From Tubiluchus corallicola (Eukaryota > Priapulida > Priapulimorpha > Priapulimorphida > Tubiluchidae), in assembly GCA_030141605.1 (NCBI GenBank), contig JAQGDQ010000201.1, positions 287,501-337,470 on the forward strand: a stretch of DNA of 49,970 nt. Direction: 5' to 3'. Position numbers and translations under genes: made by a program. Of the stretch, positions 37,322 through 48,715 are shown piece after piece; position 1 is the stretch's first letter, and every line of letters begins with the position of its first letter. The notes under the pieces were generated by a model, which made no database searches, had not been told where the DNA came from, and worked only from the letters and a program-made list of their open reading frames with translations.

Positions 37322-38279
37322 GGTGAAATGAAGTGATGAGAATGAATAAATGAAGAAGCCCATTTGAACTTTAATATTTTCTAGTTTCTTAGATGCTAAG
37401 TAGAAAGTATTTAGTCGGTCTGATTTTATGTATTTGTATTAGGATACTCTACACATTGTGGTGTGTCACAGCCTCAAAAGTGTCGCCGAAGGGGTCAATT
37501 TTTTGATGTTTCCTGCTCTGCTATAAATATAGATTGCACTGCATCAAATGTAAACTAAGTGCAGGTTCCGATTCATTAGTGATGAAAGTTGAACAAGTTG
37601 AGTTCAGTTGGAATTTTGGAAACTTGAAATAGCCACCAACAGAAAACTTAAATCAACAGACGTCATGCGTGGCGTGGAAAATTATTTTGGGAAATATTTC
37701 GAGTTAGAGCTAATTTCGAAGTCGAGTTTAGATCATGAATCACCAGGCGTTTGTTTGTCAGTCTGTTTCTCGGCTTGAATAACTTTTCTAATACCGACAC
37801 ACACACGCTCACACATTGGCGGTCAGTATCTCTCTCTCTGATGCTACGCACACGTTTGAAGCAACACAGAACCCGTCTTTGACTGTCTGCTCTGACAAAT
37901 TGCTGCAGCGTTTTCCAGTTCTGGAAACGAACAGAAGCCCTGTGTGTTTTCCTTTACGCTGTCTCGGTTAATGTGCAAAACGCAGGCACAGCCTACAGAC
38001 TTGTGTTTATTAAACGTGGCATTTGTATGACAGAATGTACACAAGAAATGTATCCGGGCTACTACAAATGGAGCTGTGTCCAAGAGGGGTCATTATTTTA
38101 ATACACCGACGCTGTAAAGCATCACATCAAGCAGTGCAACTTGATGAAGTTCCACAATTCACTTCATTTGCGTTAATTAGTACTGAAAACTAAAAGAAGT
38201 TTGCAAAATCTTTAATGGACTTGTTCATGTAATTAACACGTAACAAAACTAGCAATGTTCGTATAACATTAGGTAATTT

Positions 38280-38700
38280 TTGTCAGGTCAAGTCAAGCCA
38301 AGCTCTTAATAATCAAGTCTAGCTCTTCCAAGTTTTGTGCATTTATTCACAGTATCTATCTGAACCGTAATATTTTTGTTAAAAAGCTGAAAAGAAACAC
38401 ATAACTGAATGTTCTAAAATCTTTTAGTATGATTTAAAGTCTTCTAGTATAAACTAACAGCTATTTTAACCAATACTTTAAATCACATTAGAAGGCGAAA
38501 ATTTTCTGCAAATTATATTCAAGCTTCTAGTTCAAATCAAATTTTCCGATATGGAATGAGGTGAAGTCATAACTCATTGCCTTCAAGTCCAAGTCAAGGT
38601 TCGATTAATCGTTTCAAGTCCAAATCACGAATCAAATCATTTCCTTCAAGTCGAGGGAGTTGCAAATCGAACGATTCAAAGCCAATACTAAGTCATTCAG
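38280..38700. repeat. Degenerate CAAGTC-type tandem repeat, two blocks
   Basis: Words such as AGGTCAAGTCAAGCCAAGC (38284-38302), TTCAAGTCCAAGTCAAGG (38582-38599), TTTCAAGTCCAAATCACG and CCTTCAAGTCGAGG recur. The blocks 38280-38340 and 38570-38700 are separated by unrelated AT-rich sequence. It resembles the patch in PC4 intron 2 at 18088-18185. Confidence 0.5.
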
Positions 38701-39589
38701 TCTTGCGTTTTGCCAACTATCTATGAAAGTTTGATCACTTAGTGAGTTAATAGTTAACTCACATTACTGAGATTCATTAGTGATAAGTCAAATTAAGAAA
38801 GTTATGCAAAATTGTAATTAATTTATTAACCTCCGTATGCAGAGATCATGCAGGCTACATAGGCATAACATCGACAGGTGTACCAACAAAACTGATAAGG
38901 GCTGTACTAATTAAACACAAGAACCTGTCACATATAAGATTAGGCAAAACCACGAAGAAATTTATCTCCAAACAGGCCTATTTACATAAAACGCAAGCAA
39001 ACATAGAAATTTGTTGAAGAAAAACTACCTGGATTAATGCAAACGCTGAATTACATACACGTAAGTTGCATAACCCAGGTGCTCGTTTATTTATGTCATA
39101 CAATCAAGAACCGCTTGCAGTTTAATCACCTGCGAATTATTTATTACGCCGCTTAAATTAGTTTATTGCTTGCATAAAATCCGGTATGTTGTATTACCAG
39201 GGTTAAGGTATGTTTGTGGTGTAATATGTAAAAGCGGTACGTTCAAAGTCGTCGTTGTGCGGATTAAAAGAGAATGCCGCTCAGGTATATTGAGAACATG
39301 CGTAATGATTAATTGAATTTGATAATGTTACGTGGGCAACGGGGTTTATCCACAGTAAATCAGATTAATTGCATTCTCTTACCTTTAGATTATACAGTGT
39401 ACGTTTTATGGCATCAGAATCAAGTGTGGTGGTAATAATGACAAATTATGCGCTCCTCTTTGCACAGTTACTGTGTAGAGTAAAAGTTAGAAGCTACTCA
39501 AATCATCACAATATCATTAAAATTACCATTTTCCTCCGAAAATAGACCGATGCTACTGAATGTTAAAGTTCTTTCTGTCACGCCTCCTT
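38701..39589. other. Spacer, no gene seen
   Basis: AT-rich, stop-dense sequence with no recognisable exon, RNA gene or repeat. Confidence 0.4.
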
Positions 39590-39771
<182 letters not shown>

Positions 39772-40429
39772 ATTTGTCTCTGTCTATTCCGTGTTTGCGA
39801 CATATAGAAAAACCATAATAATGATAGCATTTGGCCGAACTGCTACAGTGATACCTGCGTTTTGAAGCGCAAATTTAGTGCCCCATGTGACAGACACCTT
39901 AGTTCGTTTGCTACTGGGCTTTTAGAAACATTTTTGAAATCACAGATAATTGAGTGCTTCTGGAAAGAATGATGTTTCTGTCGCCAAGAAACACAAACTG
40001 TGTCAGAAAAATGCAGCATCTCTGCGTACATGTATTTCACAGGTGTTGGCGTTCATTTCATGATGATTTCATTGCATTTAACTAAGGCTAGTTTTAATTT
40101 GTCCTTCAAAGTTAGCCACCTGTTTTGCTGACTTGCAAAGGCAAATTAGGTTGTTGCTACATGACGGGTTGAGATAATTGTTTTTACTATTTTAGGCTTT
40201 GGTGGTGCTGCGCACTTTCTTTGGAGTTATAAAACAGTCCTTTTGGTTATTCTGTATATTTATCGGTCACCTTAAACATCTGTGAGAATTCAGATTTGTT
40301 TGAGGAATGCCAGGAAGTTTTTGCCAAAGTTATTACACGCTTCAAAAGAAAACAATTAAGATGAAGTAAAGTACGTCGGGTCATTGTTGGCTGTTGTATT
40401 GAGAATTTAGAAATTATTTATTTCATTTC

Positions 40430-40481
40430 ATTAAGTTTATTTAACAACAAAGGGTAAATAAACACTGAAAATAAACTTAAT
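40430..40481. repeat. Perfect 13-bp inverted repeat
   Basis: ATTAAGTTTATTT (40430-40442) and AAATAAACTTAAT (40469-40481) form a perfect stem with a 26-base loop. Function unknown. Confidence 0.6.
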
Positions 40482-40620
40482 CAAGATGTGCTATAATTGT
40501 GCACCTACGGCAACAAATAGGAAAGTTATAGATATTATTGGGTTCAGAAAACGAAAAGAAAGTAAATTATAAAATCTCACGTTAGTAAGTCAATCTTAAT
40601 ATATTACAAATTATATGTGT

Positions 40621-40955
40621 TGTGTTGTGGACTTGTGGTGTGTTGTTTTGTGCTTGTTATGTTGTGTTGTGCTGTGCTGTGCTGTGCTGTGTTGTGTTGT
40701 GTTGTGTTGTGCTATGCTATGCTATGCTAGGCTATGCTATGCTATGCTATGCTATGCTATGCTATGCTATGCTATGCTATGTTATGTTATGTTGTGTTAT
40801 GTTATGTTATGTTATGTTATGTTATGTTATGTTATGTTATGTTATGTTATGTTATGTTATGTTATGTTATGTTATGTTATGTTATGTTATGTTATGTTAT
40901 GTTATGTTATGTTATGTTGCGTTACGTTAATTTAACTGCATGGTACGTTATGTTA
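40621..40955. repeat. Pentanucleotide array, zoned GTGTT/GTGCT, ATGCT, ATGTT
   Basis: A tandem 5-bp repeat with ordered variant blocks: TGTGT/TGTGC forms first (40661-40710), ATGCT units to about 40780, then roughly 28 nearly pure ATGTT units to 40918, ending in GCGTT and ACGTT. Because 5 is not a multiple of 3 and no unit makes a stop, all three plus frames stay open for 75-106 codons; these are not genes. It directly abuts the 3' end of a LINE relic. Confidence 0.95.
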
Positions 40956-40956
40956 G

Positions 40957-41640
40957 ATTTTTAGATTTAGATTTGTTTATTCATCCATTTAGCACATACA
41001 AACATAAAGTTATAAAATTACTAATTAACAGTGCATTACAGTGCTATGAGCGCAGCAGAAGAAATTAACTTATGAGCTATGCTCATCATGGATAAGACTA
41101 AATTAATCATATAGACAACAACTAAAAAAAATACGTTAAATAGAGCGAAGCAAACAGTTGTGAGAAAATTATAACGACGATGTTGATGATGTTGATGATA
41201 ATGATGACAACGATGGTGATATTAATGCTGATGACAATGGTGATGGTGATGACAATAACAATGAATTGATGCTAACAATGACAATCCGTCAGGTTCGATG
41301 ATATAAACCAAGTTAGCCATTTTTGCAGTGTTACGAAAATTGTGTCAAAATATTGAACTATATTAAAAATATAAAGATGTGTTCTTTTCATTTCACACAG
41401 AAATTTATTAATCAGGCCCATACGACTCAAGAATTGATTTCTTAAGTTTATGTTTGAATATATGTTCTGATTTAGCATTTTTTATTTCTAGGCAAAGTTT
41501 ATTCCATTGTAAAGGCCCTGTGAATGTTAAATGATGTCTAGCTGTGTTTGTTCTGCAGTACTGCACTTTAAATTCATTTGACCTAGTACTATGAAATTCA
41601 ACATTTAACTGTTTGGAGCATATTTAAGGATTTGGGGCGG
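40957..41640 (-). mobile_element. 5'-truncated LINE: reverse-transcriptase C-terminus and 3'UTR
   Basis: From about 41640 the minus strand stays in frame to TAA at 41410-41408 and reads HSTRSNEFKVQYCRTNTARH, then TGPLQWNKLCLEIKNAKS and FKHKLKKSILESYGPD. This is the standard C-terminus of jockey/L2/CR1-type LINE proteins (TR....RTN.G......GP..WN.L...I..A.S...FK..LK..LL..Y). A 3'UTR follows, ending ATGAATAAACAAATCTAAAT with TAAATC-like tail units at 40957-40985. The rest of the reverse transcriptase is missing. Confidence 0.8.
41173..41280. repeat. Imperfect GAT trinucleotide repeat inside the LINE 3'UTR
   Basis: GATGTTGATGATGTTGATGA and related GAT/AAT/GGT units run for about 105 bp between the LINE stop codon (41408) and its tail (40957). 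Confidence 0.8.
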
Positions 41641-41655
41641 ACTTAGTTTTTAAAT

Positions 41656-41690
41656 GTTACGTTACATTACATTACACTACTTTACATTAT
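41656..41690. repeat. Short pentamer array on the other side of the LINE
   Basis: Seven units in register: GTTAC GTTAC ATTAC ATTAC ACTAC TTTAC ATTAT. GTTAC is a rotation of ACGTT, the unit that closes the large array at 40918-40928, so the LINE sits between related pentamers. Confidence 0.7.
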
Positions 41691-42124
41691 ATTAATAATA
41701 TTGTATTATATTACACGTTATTTCGGTTACTCATGGTAGTTGCAAGTATGCACGTTGAATCAAAGCTGACAGTTTGTGCCGGAGGCATTTCAACCTGATA
41801 ATCTATTACACCTTTCATGTATTGAAATCAACCGTTTTTTCCTGTTTCTCACACCTTTCTTTACATCCTAGCTAGCTGCTGTCAGAAATGAACACAATCT
41901 TTTTACTCAACTTTTCTATGCGTGTCGTCTGAAGGTTTGCAGTTAGAATTGTTCACACATATTTGGTGCGAACAGTGATTTTTTGCAGAAGAATATAATC
42001 AGGGTTGGCAAGTTCGTTAAAATAAAGAGAGAACAACATTACATTACACGGATTGTTCGTGCGTTATTTGTCGTGGGTAGTTCGCAAGTCACAATCCAGA
42101 GTTGGGCATTATAGTTAATTAATC

Positions 42125-42425
42125 AATTTATTTTCTTTACTTTCTTCTTTTCTTTTTTCTCGTTTTCCTCTTTTTCTATTCTCCTCTCTTCTCTTCTCCC
42201 TCCTCTCGTCTCCTATTCTCTTCTTTTCTTATCGATTCTTTTCTCTTCTCTTTTTTCCACTTCTCCCCTTTCCTCTCATTTCTTCTCTTCTCCTTTCCTT
42301 TCCTCTCCTCTCTCTTCTTTATTCTTCTCTTTTCTTCTCCTCTTCTTCTACTTTATTTTAATGTCTTTCTCTTTCTTTTCCTTTTTTCCTTGTTCCCTTT
42401 TTCTCTTTTCCTTTTTTCCTTCCTA
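42125..42425. repeat. 300-bp polypyrimidine tract
   Basis: The plus strand is almost pure C/T for about 300 bp (TTCTTTTCTC-type words without a fixed unit), with only scattered purines. Such tracts can form triplex (H-DNA) structures. No coding or splice role is visible. Confidence 0.85.
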
Positions 42426-43392
42426 TTTTTGTCGTTCCCTTCTCTCCCATCATGAAGTTCACATCACTTTCATCATGAAATTTGTTTTAGTTATACTTGA
42501 AACACACTTTCCAAAATCCGCCTAATTACGTTCATTCCAAGGCTAACAAACAAGATTTTTGTTTCGCCTTTTTTCTTTGCCCGCAAATGTTATCTTTTGG
42601 TAGAATGAATATTGGAACCTCGAAAAAAGGAATGGAGCACACAGTTTGTTTTTCTTGAGAGAAACACAGCCAACAATAAGACAGGTATGCTTCGATACAG
42701 ATTTTGAGAAATAGTTCGCACGTTGGAGATGTATAAACAGTACAGAAAGCTGAACTGAATGAATTTGAGCTGGAACGCAGCGTTTCAAGCACGCACAGCT
42801 GCCAGAGCTTATCCAAAATACTGGTCTTTCCGTTGTCACAGTAAACACTTAACCCTAAGAAACCTATATACCTGCTTTAAAGATGCACAGGTGTGTATCC
42901 TTAGATGATGAAAGACGAAATAAGTGTAGAATTTTATGTACTAAACTTATTGACAACTGACATTCTTATGAATCAACGCTTGCGCTCACAGCCAAGTCAC
43001 AAGCACATCAAGCAACAATTTATTAACGTCGAATGCTATTTTCACATTTAGTCTAAATAAGTAAACGTGAAAATTCGCATCTGAATCTGCATTTAAATCG
43101 GAGACTTAAGACTTATAAGCTCGACGTCTCATAAGATCCTAAGTACATTATACTAATTCCTTATTACTAAAACATTTGCAGAAATATTATAGGAATTCTA
43201 ATAATTTATATAATATATATATTTATTTATTTTAGTTCTTTTGTCTTTTTACTGTGCTGTGAACTGACGCGTTTTAAAGCACCCGCGGCAGCCTAAAAAT
43301 ATGTGAAAAGACTGTCAGTTAATGTGTGCTATATTCTCCCATGGTGTGCTAAAACTGCAAATCATGTACAACCTGCATCTACAATGGATGGG
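42426..43392. other. Spacer, no gene seen
   Basis: Two overlapping minus-strand open stretches of 94 and 101 codons at 42532-42848 lie in different frames over the same bases. Neither has a motif and neither can be preferred, so I call no gene. Confidence 0.4.
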
Positions 43393-43502
43393 CGGTCAAA
43401 GAACAGCCGGAAAAGACCACAGGTCTTATACCACCATAGACACCACCAAGGGCCACCAGTCGAAGAACCACCTTCAACCCTGTAAAAGGACCACGTGTCA
43501 AC
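43393..43502 (-). repeat. Degenerate 15-bp minisatellite, inverted copy
   Basis: Units such as AAGACCACAGGTCTT, AGGGCCACCAGTCGA and AGGACCACGTGTCAA match the reverse complement of the array at 44373-44441. Spacing is irregular because of small gaps. Short open frames over it are shadows of the repeat. Confidence 0.6.
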
Positions 43503-44372
43503 GGGGACGGACTGATGTGCTGACAGCGACTTGAGTGAAATTGCAACTTTTAGTTACCATTAGTATATCATCAGTGTGACTGATAATTTTTGGTGATATT
43601 AATGATAGATAAAATATGTCTTTTTATTTTCTTTTTATTAAAGATTTAGTTCGTAGTTAATTCATTCATTAAAAAAGTAAAAAAAAACAGTTTTGTAGCA
43701 GATGGTTGTCGTCGTTCGGCTATACGTTTGATATTTATTCAAACTTACTACATGCGAATAATTACATAATTAACATGCTGCTGCGCGCGTTTCGGAATTC
43801 TAAAAAGAGAACAATCATAAGTCATTTATTTTAATGTTTTAAGGTTTTAGTGTTTGCTGATCATTGCAAAGAAATGATAAAACTTGTTATTCCTTCTGCC
43901 TTATCTTAACTAGTGTTTATTAGTGACAAGTGCCGAAATAATGTTATCATTGCAGTCGCATCATTGCAATCAAAGCTTTCTATAGGTTTGCTATTCTTAT
44001 AAAAACAAACTTTGCTGTGTATTACCGATTTCTTTCTTCAACTTTTACCCAAATCAGTTGTTATCAGTTACACATCAAATGTGAATTTTTTTCTTAAATA
44101 CACCCGAGCTCCAAGTCACAAAAAGATGTACTATCTTTGAATGAATGTCTAATGAAGTCAGGAAATGTAGCAATAAACGTCTTCTGTAAAACTAGATGCT
44201 TCAGTTAGTGACTGTTAGACGGTAACCATAAATAGTCAAAAGTGCATCTGCAAATATATATATGATACTATTTTCTAAACTGTTTTGTTAAACCTAATAA
44301 AGTTAAACTTAATTTTTTTATATATTTACACTTTTTTAAATTTCAATCTATTTTGTCTTCTAAGTTGAATAT
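43503..44372. other. 870-bp interval between inverted minisatellites
   Basis: AT-rich, no coding frame recognised. It may be the interior of a non-autonomous element bounded by the inverted 15-bp repeats; no other support. Confidence 0.3.
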
Positions 44373-44441
44373 TTGACAAGTGGTGCTTTGTGTGGTAGTT
44401 CCTTGACCTGTGGTCTTTTGACTGGTGGTCCTTTGACCTAC
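44373..44441 (+). repeat. 15-bp minisatellite, TTGAC..GTGGTCCT type
   Basis: Four and a half units with exact 15-base period: TTGACAAGTGGTGCT, TTGTGTGGTAGTTCC, TTGACCTGTGGTCTT, TTGACTGGTGGTCCT, TTGACCTAC. Confidence 0.8.
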
Positions 44442-45913
44442 ACACGTATAATGACTTTACGCTGTACTCATTTTGATTTCTTTCTTTGTTCAAAAAAAAA
44501 CAAGACTGTTAATTAGACTAGGACATTCTTTATCACCTTTTTCCTAGCAAAAATACCGAACGCTAGAAATTTGAAAAAGTTTAGAAAATAGAAAAGCTTT
44601 AGGCCTATGCACCTTTCATCTGTACTAGATTATGCTTAAACCAGACTCCAAATTTATCCAGACAGCGTCATAGCGAACAATTAACGCTGGTTTTTATGTC
44701 TAAGTCGCTGAACTGAGACTAGCGTGTAGAATATTATTAGTGTTGCTATTATCTTGAATCGTTGAACTAAAAATTAGAAAGTTAGTAGGGAAAATCGCTT
44801 AGTTAAGATTTTATAAAGAAAATGCTGTAGTCGTCTGAGTTGCAAAATAATAAAATAAGTCTTTCAGAGAAATACAACTTTATTTTACATCGCTGAAAAT
44901 ACGCCTAATGATTTATGGTTAAGTAAATACATAATTGTGAATATGATGTGAAACCTGAGGTAGATTTCACAATTCGACACTCTGGCTCCACGTAATATAG
45001 ATAATAGTGGTGAGACAGGAATCTCTCTGAGACGCTGAGTAGATGCTTTGTGGCACGACATGTCTTGTGACGAGGTCTTGTGCTGTTTAGTGGTTATGTC
45101 CATCATTTTTAAGCAAATTTGTGAGCAACTACATACAAGCGAGATTTATATGCATGTATACTGATATGCCCTCGTTGCTCTGCCCGCGCAGAGAAATAAT
45201 TAAGTAGGTATTTTTTTTGGAAATGCAGTTATGCAATTAAAAATTTTATAAAAACAATAAAAAATATACAGCTAGTATTAATGATTATGATATGACAGCA
45301 TGCATATATCATTGATGGCAAGAACCAGGAGTGGAACTGGAAGCACGTCCAAATAATTGAAGAAAGGAACAAAAACGAGGGTTTTCGGCAGTTTAAAAGG
45401 AAAAGCGATGCAGCTCAGTGAGATCAGACAGCGCTCTAGGTTCTACTCGAAAAAAGAAGACAGGGTTATGACAGGTGTATTACACAGGAACAGTAGGCAG
45501 TTATAGTAGTTTAAATAAGTAGCAAACATTTATTGCTTAACTGATAATTTGAAGCGTTAAATTATTATAATGGGATTTTACATTGTGGGTTAATGATTTC
45601 CATGTTTTAGGTTCGCTATATAGCTAATGAAATGTTTTGCTGTATTGGTTTTGCAGATAAAGCTATATGTACTACATATAGTACATGTAAAAGTTTATTT
45701 GCATTAACTGAAAGCATTATTCCCATTTCTAGCGTCACCCTTTGTATGTCTACGCCCTGATGGTTTTGGAGAAACTGATATTATGAAAACAACGAATTTC
45801 GTTTAGGGGGCTGCGTTGTAATTACCGTCACGCCGTAATTAGAATCCACGTGCCATTGCGGGGCACCTCTCAAATATGGCTTGCATTTATGATTCTCTTT
45901 GTTTTGTCTTTGA
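44442..45913. other. Spacer, no gene seen
   Basis: AT-rich sequence without a recognisable exon, RNA gene or array. Confidence 0.4.
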
Positions 45914-46375
45914 CTAAGTGATTTCTCGTGGCATCGCGACACGCGCTGCATTATCCATATCTCTCAGGAACGTGCCATGTTATCGTTACTGCTAATCGAA
46001 AACATGGATGCCTCCACACAACTTATAAGCAGAGCTGCTCGACTACTTATGCAGACAATGCAGTCCAATATTTTTTACATGTACTGCAGTGTAGATATTG
46101 AATTTATAGCGTCTAGCTCGGGTGATCCACTGGATGTTACTGTTAATACGAAAATGACATATGTTTTTCTTTATTTATCTGCAAATATTTACTCATTGTT
46201 GAATTTCAAAAATGAAAGATTTCTGCCTGCACCTTTCTCAGCAGCGCAGTTACGGTTTTGCCTTATTGTTATAGGTATAAAAAAAATTGTTTTACGTACA
46301 AGTGATATACAAGTTTCCATATATTTTTGTAAAGGAAACCAACGTCACACATTACGAATCTACTTCTGGGAATAG
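45914..46375 (+). CDS. Unidentified open frame, possible exon or pseudogene
   Basis: The frame is open for about 154 codons from an upstream TGA to TAG at 46373-46375, long for sequence this AT-rich. The first ATG is at 45977. A good acceptor (ATATCTCTCAG, ending 45967) precedes it and a possible donor (ATAG|GTATAA, near 46273) falls inside, so an internal exon of about 305 bp reading ERAMLSLLLIENMDASTQLI onward is conceivable. I recognise no domain; the second half is hydrophobic and Ile/Phe-rich, as expected of translated AT-rich DNA. A chance frame is at least as likely. Confidence 0.2.
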   Translation, partial: LSDFSWHRDTRCIIHISQERAMLSLLLIENMDASTQLISRAARLLMQTMQSNIFYMYCSVDIEFIASSSGDPLDVTVNTKMTYVFLYLSANIYSLLNFKNERFLPAPFSAAQLRFCLIVIGIKKIVLRTSDIQVSIYFCKGNQRHTLRIYFWE

Positions 46376-46539
46376 AAATGCCTTTCGTTAATTTTTCAGT
46401 CTGCTATGCTTTTTAAGATAGTCTTTTTGAGTTTTCGTAGGATTGTCTACAGTGGTTTAGAGCTAGTACACCAATTTGGGGCAGAAGTTGGAGAATCTGT
46501 CAGTCTGCCTAGCTGTATGTCTGTGCGCACAATAAAATC

Positions 46540-46765
46540 ACAAGGAGTAAAGCTATAATCATCAAACTTAGCGCAGAGATATGCCTAGGAGTGACCTGGA
46601 AACTTACTGCTCTCGGTTCAAAAAGATAAATGTCAAAGTCGCAAGAACAAAAAATGCCAAAATAATCTTTTGCTTGTAGTGACATCACGTCAAGGTAGGT
46701 TGCAACTCTAGTGAGTACACTCATTTTAGTTTACCACACAATAAGTCGGACTTGCTGAGTTGACG
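46540..46765 (+). repeat. Dispersed repeat, copy A
   Basis: The stretch from AGCTATAATCATCAAAC (46551) to TAGTTTACC and on to AAGTCGGACTTG aligns along its whole length with 48500-48715 in the same orientation, with many substitutions and small gaps. It begins after CTGTCAGTCTGCCTAGCTG, a CTGT-rich lead-in. No coding content is likely. Confidence 0.65.
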
Positions 46766-47216
46766 AATACGTGTCACTGTTTCAAGATTCCTTGCGCGTC
46801 GTGCAGTCTAAATATGGACGATAAATCGTTCCAGGCGAAACAGTTCTGTAGCTCGACTGAAAACCTGATACTAAAATAGCCAGATAAAGTCCATTAAGCA
46901 ATAGAAATGCCTATTATAAAACGTTTTCTACGCTTTAGCTATTATTACGGCTAGACAAGCGAGCAATAATAAACCTATAATGCCACATGAACGCAGACCC
47001 GCCGAATGGAATTAAACGTGGTATTAAAACCCTTGATGTATAGACATATTGTAAACAAATGGTTTTGTTACTTCGGTGTTGTATTTCAGCTCAGTGTAGA
47101 GCACATTCACGAGAACAAGAAAAATGGTAATATTCACCGTCGACACAAAGTTGCAAATTTAGTGCGTGATGTTAAATGTGTGCTTTAGAACTTTTCAAAA
47201 CAGAGGGCAACGTATG

Positions 47217-47269
47217 CTTTACCAAGGACCTCTATAACTAAACTTTATAGAGGTCCTTGGCTTTACCAA
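47217..47269. mobile_element. Perfect 16-bp hairpin between 9-bp direct repeats
   Basis: CCAAGGACCTCTATAA (47222-47237), a 7-base loop CTAAACT, then TTATAGAGGTCCTTGG (47245-47260) form a perfect stem. CTTTACCAA occurs immediately at both ends (47217-47225 and 47261-47269). The left repeat overlaps the stem by four bases. The layout suggests the shrunken remnant of a DNA transposon (terminal repeats plus target-site duplication). Confidence 0.6.
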
Positions 47270-48499
47270 ATCAATTACATAGTTTAAGCTACTTTCGATG
47301 TCAAAAAACTTTTCGCGCATGTAAACACGTCATCAACATTAGAATAGCAACCCTTTTGTGTTCATGCATATTTGCAAACTTCGGTGAAGCGCCTGTAATA
47401 TTTCCATTTAACAATAAGTAGCGGTATTCGTTAATTTCATGCAGGCCGAGATTTAGTAAGTTGACGTTCGCCTACTAACTTTTATTTAGTCACCGTTTCC
47501 AATTGCATGTCACGAAACGTTGCATGACACTTACACGGGATGGCAGAATGATAGCTAATACTTGGGGGATCTGAAACACTTCGACACCTGCGACCCTAAA
47601 TTTAATAACTATTCATTGTCACATAGACTATTATTGATTACATGTATTATGCAGATGGACTACTTTATTACTGTTAATTTCGTCAGTATAGATATGTCAT
47701 TATTTTGAAATAGAATATCACATCATATGATACAGAATATTACTGATTATTCTTATATATGAGTAAGTAATATCGTTCATACTCATCATCTTAGTATTCA
47801 CTTAATTTCTGTAAATATGTAAATTTTGTAAATAACCTCTGAGCAAAAAATTCGTAGTGAATACTGCGATAAAAAATTAATTCAATGTAGTTTCGGTTTT
47901 AGTAGGAATCTGTTTCTTTAACTTTTTTCCTCGGCTAACTCAGGTAGGATAAGGCCTGACAATATGCAATCTCACTGCAAGTAATAATTTTCTTATTCCC
48001 ACAGGCCACTGCATTCTTATTTGTCTCATAGGTTTATTCAAAGATAGGCAATATCTTGCACTGGCCCGGACGTCGTCAGTACATGTCTTATCTGCCTTGT
48101 CAGTTGTTAACACGCGAGAACAAACATGATAAACACGTCGTGCTATCTCATCTTATTACACACCTAATTCAAGCCTCTAGAATATGCGATTTTCACACCT
48201 TTCACACACAAGTGCTGTTGGTAGATTTGCATAAATTATCATGAATTATTACAACAAGATCTGTTAGCCATACGTGCAATATTCGTGCGTGGTAGAAATG
48301 GAAGTACTAATGAATGCAAAGTGAGTGCCCTGGTCACGTTGTACTTTAAGTTCATGGAACATTTTACGAAACAAAATTTATTATAGTTCTGTAAATCGGT
48401 ATGACACATCTGTAAGACCATTGGCTAATTTTTTTCCTGGGAAGAAAAAAATGAAAGTTCCTGAAAGGAGTTCTTAGAGTATTGGGCATGGATAGGTCA
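47270..48499. other. Spacer, no gene seen
   Basis: AT-rich, stop-dense sequence; no recognised feature. Confidence 0.4.
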
Positions 48500-48715
48500 T
48501 TTAGTAGCTATAATTATCAAACCAGCGCGTGGATAGGTCTTGGCATTGGGTAAATCTGGAAAAGTCACTGTCCTTTGGTTTAAATGCTCAAAATCATGAT
48601 TAGAAGTTCAAAAATGTCGAAATAAATTCTTTCCCTTGCTGCCTTCCCATGAAGGTGTGGTTTGCATCTCTAATCATTGTCCTCTAGTTTACTAACCGGA
48701 CTTCACAAGTGTTGG
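48500..48715 (+). repeat. Dispersed repeat, copy B
   Basis: This is the diverged counterpart of 46540-46765: AGCTATAATTATCAAAC at 48507, then TTTGGTTTAAATG, AATGTCGAAATAA, CCATGAAGGTGTGGTTTGCA and CTCTAGTTTAC in the same order, followed by AACCGGACTT. Confidence 0.65.

Noticed and set aside
37690-37860. Minus-strand frame with LFKPRNRLTNKRLV
   Set aside because: It lies in CTGT/CACA-rich simple sequence that looks like a dispersed repeat, and a real protein is unlikely.
40615-40964. Three overlapping 76-106-codon frames of Met-Leu-Cys-Tyr repeats
   Set aside because: They are products of a stop-free 5-bp repeat, open in all three frames.
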